The translations under genes were made by a program, and so were the position numbers. Positions 60,012 through 64,000 of a DNA stretch of 64,000 nucleotides are shown here, in pieces. This DNA is from Pteria penguin (Eukaryota > Mollusca > Bivalvia > Pterioida > Pteriidae), in assembly GCA_035048485.1 (NCBI GenBank), contig CM068581.1, positions 61,667,393 to 61,731,392 on the forward strand, written 5' to 3'. The notes beneath the pieces were generated by a model. The model was given only the letters and a program-made list of their open reading frames with translations, ran no database searches and was not told the origin of the DNA. Position 1 is the first letter of the stretch, and each line of letters begins with the position of its first letter.

Positions 60012-60871
60012 AAACAAGAGGCCCAAGTGGGCCTATATCGCTCACCTGAGTGCCTAGATGATCAGTCATGCAGGAAGGAGAATTCATTTATTTTTGCATT
60101 ACTGTGACTAAGTCAATGCAAATGTTGAAAATATGTCCAAGTTTATTTAACACCAGAATAAAAAACAACACTTTTTTGCACATCCATTCAGGTGATTTTG
60201 ATATTAAGCATTTGCTTTTGATTCAGGGCAACAAGTTAGTCATTTTCTTTAGGTGAAGCCTTCTGTTAACTGATTTCGTCTGGGTCATGAACAACAATTG
60301 TTTAAAATATTGTCCAGATCCAACAGTTTTGCAGAAAAAGTTGAAAATGTGAAAAATTACCAAACTGCCCCCCCCCCCCCCTTTTTTTTGAAAATTCTTT
60401 CACTATGATATTCCTAACCATAATTATGATCAATATAGTCATTAAGAAATCATCAATATCAATGAACTGAAAAACATGACACTTTTCTGCATTGAAATTA
60501 CTAAGTCCAGAAACAGGTCAAAAAAGCATAAATTTCTCTTTGACGGATCTTAACCCCGAACACAATTTTTGATAACCCATCTTTATAGATTGTAAATGCA
60601 ATTACTTCCCCCATTTATGTACTGGTTTTGGAGGAGAAGATTTTTGAAGAAGAGTACCGTTTTCGGCACCTTTGACCCCGCCCTGGATTCACCCCTCAGG
60701 GAATCTGGATGCCGAACACTAAATAACTTAGTAGGGTACATCATTTATACAAAGTTTGATCCACATCTGCAATGCAGTTCCAGCGAAGAAGTCGAAAATG
60801 TGAAAAGTTAACAACAGAAGGACAACGCTCTATGACTATAGCTCACCTGAGCCTTTGGCTCATGTGAGCTA
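60012..60871 (+). repeat. Hairpin-ended mollusc-type repeat, unit 1
   Basis: Starts AACAAGAGGCCCAAGTGGGC, CTATATCGCTCACCTGAG and ends in a hairpin (AGCTCACCTGAGCC, loop TTT, GGCTCATGTGAGCT, 60840-60871). Contains C-runs and a GGATCTTAACCCCGAACAC block. Such start and end phrases are familiar from dispersed repeats in bivalve genomes. Head-to-tail with the next unit. Confidence 0.85.
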
Positions 60872-62053
60872 AACAAGAGGCCCAAGTGGGCCTATATCGC
60901 TCACCTGAGTACCTTGGTGATCAGTCATGCATGAAGGAAGAATTCATTTATTTTTGCATTACCTTCACTAAGTCAACACAAATGTTGAAAATTTGTCAAA
61001 TTTTATTTCAGACTAGAATAAAAAACAACACTTTTTTGCACATCCATTCAGGTGATTTTTATATTAAGCATTTCCTCTGTCTCTGCAAGATGTCATTCAG
61101 GGCAAAAAAAACGTCCAATCCCCCCCCCCCCCCTCCTTTTTTTTTGAAGTCTTAAACTTAAAATTGCTTGTTGAGTGTTGAGAAACATCTGAAAACTTAT
61201 TTAGATGTGTAAAGAAATGAAAAAAAAAATTTTTTTGACCACAGCTGGATTTGAACCGCTTCTCTCCATATTTCAATTACCAAGTGGTATATGTACCATT
61301 GTGAGACCTACTTTTTAGACATGGTGGCATTATCTGTTAACCAATTTGAATGAAATTTACCATATTGATAGAGGACCTTTAGTACTTCAAGTATTCCATG
61401 TTTCATTAAAATATTTAATGTGATTTTGTAGAAAAAGTCTAAAATATGAAAAATGGCCAACCCCCAACCCCCCCCCCCCCCCCTTTTGTTTTTTGGAAGT
61501 CTTAAAAAGTTCATAAAAATCCAAAAATTGAGATAATGACAAAATTCTTTCACAATAATATTCTTTAACACAATTATGATCAAAATAGTCATTAAGAAAT
61601 CATCAATATCAATTAACTGAAAAACATGACACTTTTCTGCATTGAAATGACTAAGTCCAGAAACACATCAAAAAAGCGTAAATTTCTGTTTGACGGATCT
61701 TAACCCCGAACACAATTTTAATAACCCATCTATATAGATTGTTGAAATGCAATTAGTTTCCCCATTTATGTACTGGTTCTGGAGGAGAAGATGTTTGAAG
61801 AGGGGTACTGTTTTGGGCACTTTTGGCCCGCCCTGGATCCATCCCTGAGGAAAATCTGGATCCCGAAACACAATTTTAGTAGGGGGCCTTGAGTACATCA
61901 TTTACACAAAGTTTGATCCAAATCTGCCATGTAGTTCCAGAGAAGAAGTCGAAAATGTGAAAAAGTTAAAGATGGACGGACAAACCACGACGACGGATGA
62001 CGGACAGCGCACTATGACTATAGCTCACTTGAGCCTTTGGCTCAGGTGAGCTA
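60872..62053 (+). repeat. Hairpin-ended mollusc-type repeat, unit 2
   Basis: Begins immediately after unit 1 with the same AACAAGAGGCCCAAGTGGGC start and ends with the hairpin GCTCACTTGAGCC-TTT-GGCTCAGGTGAGC (to 62053). It is about 320 bp longer than unit 1; the extra part (about 61150-61470) includes a degenerate tRNA-like stretch in inverted sense (GGATTTGAACCGC) and a second C-run. Confidence 0.85.
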
Positions 62054-62059
62054 AAAAAG

Positions 62060-64000
62060 AAAATCAATACACAAAAATAATAAGTCTCATGTACCTACAA
62101 GGTGAAAAGGAATTACCCTAAAATTGGCAAAACTACATAAAAAATTGTCAGAAATTCATTTCCCAATGTGAACAAAAAAAAAAACCTCACAGATCTGACT
62201 GAAATTGTTGTAGAGGCCTACAGTTATAACAAATATACCTAGTTTGTCTGAAAATCTGTTAGACAGTGTAGGAAGAGTAGTGAAATAATGTGAAAAACGT
62301 AGTATGACAGACAAATAAGCTAAACACTGTGTAATCAAAGACTGCAATGCTCACATTGATACAGTATTTTTCAAACCAAAACAAAAAAGAATAAAAGAAG
62401 GTCTTATAAAACATTGTAATCTTCAACTGAGTCACTAAAGCATAAAATGTAGGTCAGATCACGGATAGGAATGCAGACACTGGGAGTATAGCATTAGCTC
62501 CTCTAAATTTTGTTGAGGTGATCTTAAGGCCTGGCAAATTTATTTTACAATCTTTGAAGGGTAAAATATTTATTTCCTTGATATCCTGGGACAGATTATT
62601 TATTTTCTTGACTTTCTTGTTGCCAATAAATACTTGTTAATATTGCATTGTAATATATGTTAGTAATTTAATTTCTTATGAAACAAGAAATTTGAATGGC
62701 CATTGAAAGCAATTCAAAGCTTCATAAAATGGTTTGGTTGGTTGCTAGGAGCAACCAGCTATGCAGATATTTTCCTCCGATCTTGTTGTTACAGTTTAAA
62801 AAAGAATATAACTTTGATAATTCAAACTGTTCAAATTATTCTATAGTCTTTAATTAAACTATAAGGATGAACTTTTTGCAATTTATTGAGATATAATATG
62901 GTTTGAGGCGGTGCATACTTTTTTATAATCTGCAAAAATAAATTATACACGCAGGTTTTGTTAGCATGTAATTATATTGGAGTCACTTCCCTTGTGAGAA
63001 GTATATTTGTTCCTAAATCAACAAAATTATGTAATTAATTTCTCCAAACTAGGGATACTTCCTGTACTTTTGCAATATTTATGCTATGGGGTATTAGACA
63101 AAGTGTAAAAGTTTCTAAAGAAGTGTAAATATTTACAACTTTCTAAAAAAGAATCCTCAATCATTAAACTTTGTATGTATATGAATATGAGGTAAAAATA
63201 TAATATATCTTCTATACTCTCTCTCCTATCCTAGTTCAGGTAGTATTCAATGTTATGTATGAAGTCATGCATGTATTTCATATGTATTCAAGAGTCTATT
63301 TTAAAGTACAAACTTCACTTATCTAAAATAATAAACCAAATGTAGTTATCAAGTATTTGAATAATCACGAAATTACATGATTGATATGTTTAGCTATGAC
63401 AGTATTGTTTTCTTGAATGTAATTGAATCAAAATAAAATATATTTTATTGGAAGCAAGTGGGACTTTGAAATCATTTTAATATAAAAGCGTTTTCAATAG
63501 AATCAATACATGTATACAATGTAATACCAATTCAAGTTCAATACATATGTATCCAATTTAATTTTTCATAGATAAGGCATCATATTTTGATATTGCTGAA
63601 GAATTGATTTATCTTCAATATTTGTGTGGTATCACTATGTTCACTGTTTTGACAAAATATAATTATGACATATCTAAATTGATTATACATGTATACTTTC
63701 TAAAAGTTACAATAACTAATAAATACAATTAAATTTAAACGTAACTTGTGATTTACACCAATTTGACCCACAGTGACTATAAAAAAAATGACAATGACAT
63801 GCACATGTACATCTACACAGTCACAATGATGATAATAACATAACACATACATGTATGTAGAAGATTACTTCTACTATGTCGTTATTATAACTAAACGTAT
63901 GGAAGTAGAAGTTATTTACTGTTTATCTTTTTCTTATACGGGTTATAACATAAACGAAATGCAATCAGTTTCTTAGGGACGTCCAATTTTATTCCCTAGA
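62060..64000. other. Intergenic stretch with one dispersed repeat copy
   Basis: No gene is recognised. 63015-63175 matches 7950-8095 (AATTTCTCCAAACTAG, GATACTTCCTGT, GTTTCTAAAGAAGT, ACAACTTTCTAAAA), a roughly 150-bp dispersed repeat with two copies 55 kb apart. Confidence 0.55.

Overview
The window looks like animal nuclear DNA, most likely from a mollusc and probably a bivalve. It is AT-rich and gene-poor. The genes have GT-AG introns. Full-length tRNA-derived SINEs, TA-flanked MITEs and decayed transposases occur throughout. The pair of hairpin-ended repeats at 60.0-62.05 kb is of a kind familiar from bivalve genomes. The species cannot be fixed from the sequence alone.

Four protein-coding genes are well supported. 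(1) A small secreted, double-cysteine-motif protein lies on the minus strand at 12.2-13.1 kb. (2) A five-exon mitochondrial pyruvate carrier 2 gene (MPC2, 118 codons) runs from 28559 to 35945; its exons total 357 bases spread over 7.4 kb because introns 1 and 3 are filled with tandem repeats. (3) An otopetrin-type proton channel of 549 codons has its coding sequence uninterrupted at 42643-44292. (4) A complete two-exon Tc1-type (DD34E) transposase lies at 52124-54887. A fifth gene on the minus strand (56005-58251, perhaps extending to 59.4 kb) encodes a Thr/Gln-rich protein with a C-terminal domain that resembles BEN domains; it carries one apparent frameshift.

Layout: 0-12 kb is intergenic, with a P-element relic between two direct repeats, SINEs, and a terminal-inverted-repeat element holding a Mutator-like transposase relic. 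12-28 kb holds the secreted gene, SINEs, a 427-bp MITE, Penelope-like reverse-transcriptase relics and a foldback element. 28.5-37.4 kb is MPC2 with its 25-bp, 54-bp and 53-bp arrays. 37.4-42.6 kb is more satellite and SINE material, leading straight into the otopetrin exon, which is bracketed by two copies of one MITE. 45.3-50.4 kb holds a 50-bp array, a partial broken duplicate of MPC2 (exons 2 and 3) and a dimeric 106-bp higher-order array. 51.9-59.4 kb holds the transposase and the convergent BEN-like gene. 60-62 kb is a tandem pair of hairpin-ended repeats.

The main novelty is at MPC2. A 54-bp unit that copies the 3' splice site of exon 4 has been tandemly amplified in the intron before it. 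The same locus was partly duplicated 15 kb away, with its arrays, and the duplicate then decayed while its exon 2 kept a perfect reading frame. The other point of note is the Tc1-type gene: open reading frame intact across a phase-0 intron, a left terminal repeat still recognisable, and no right one.
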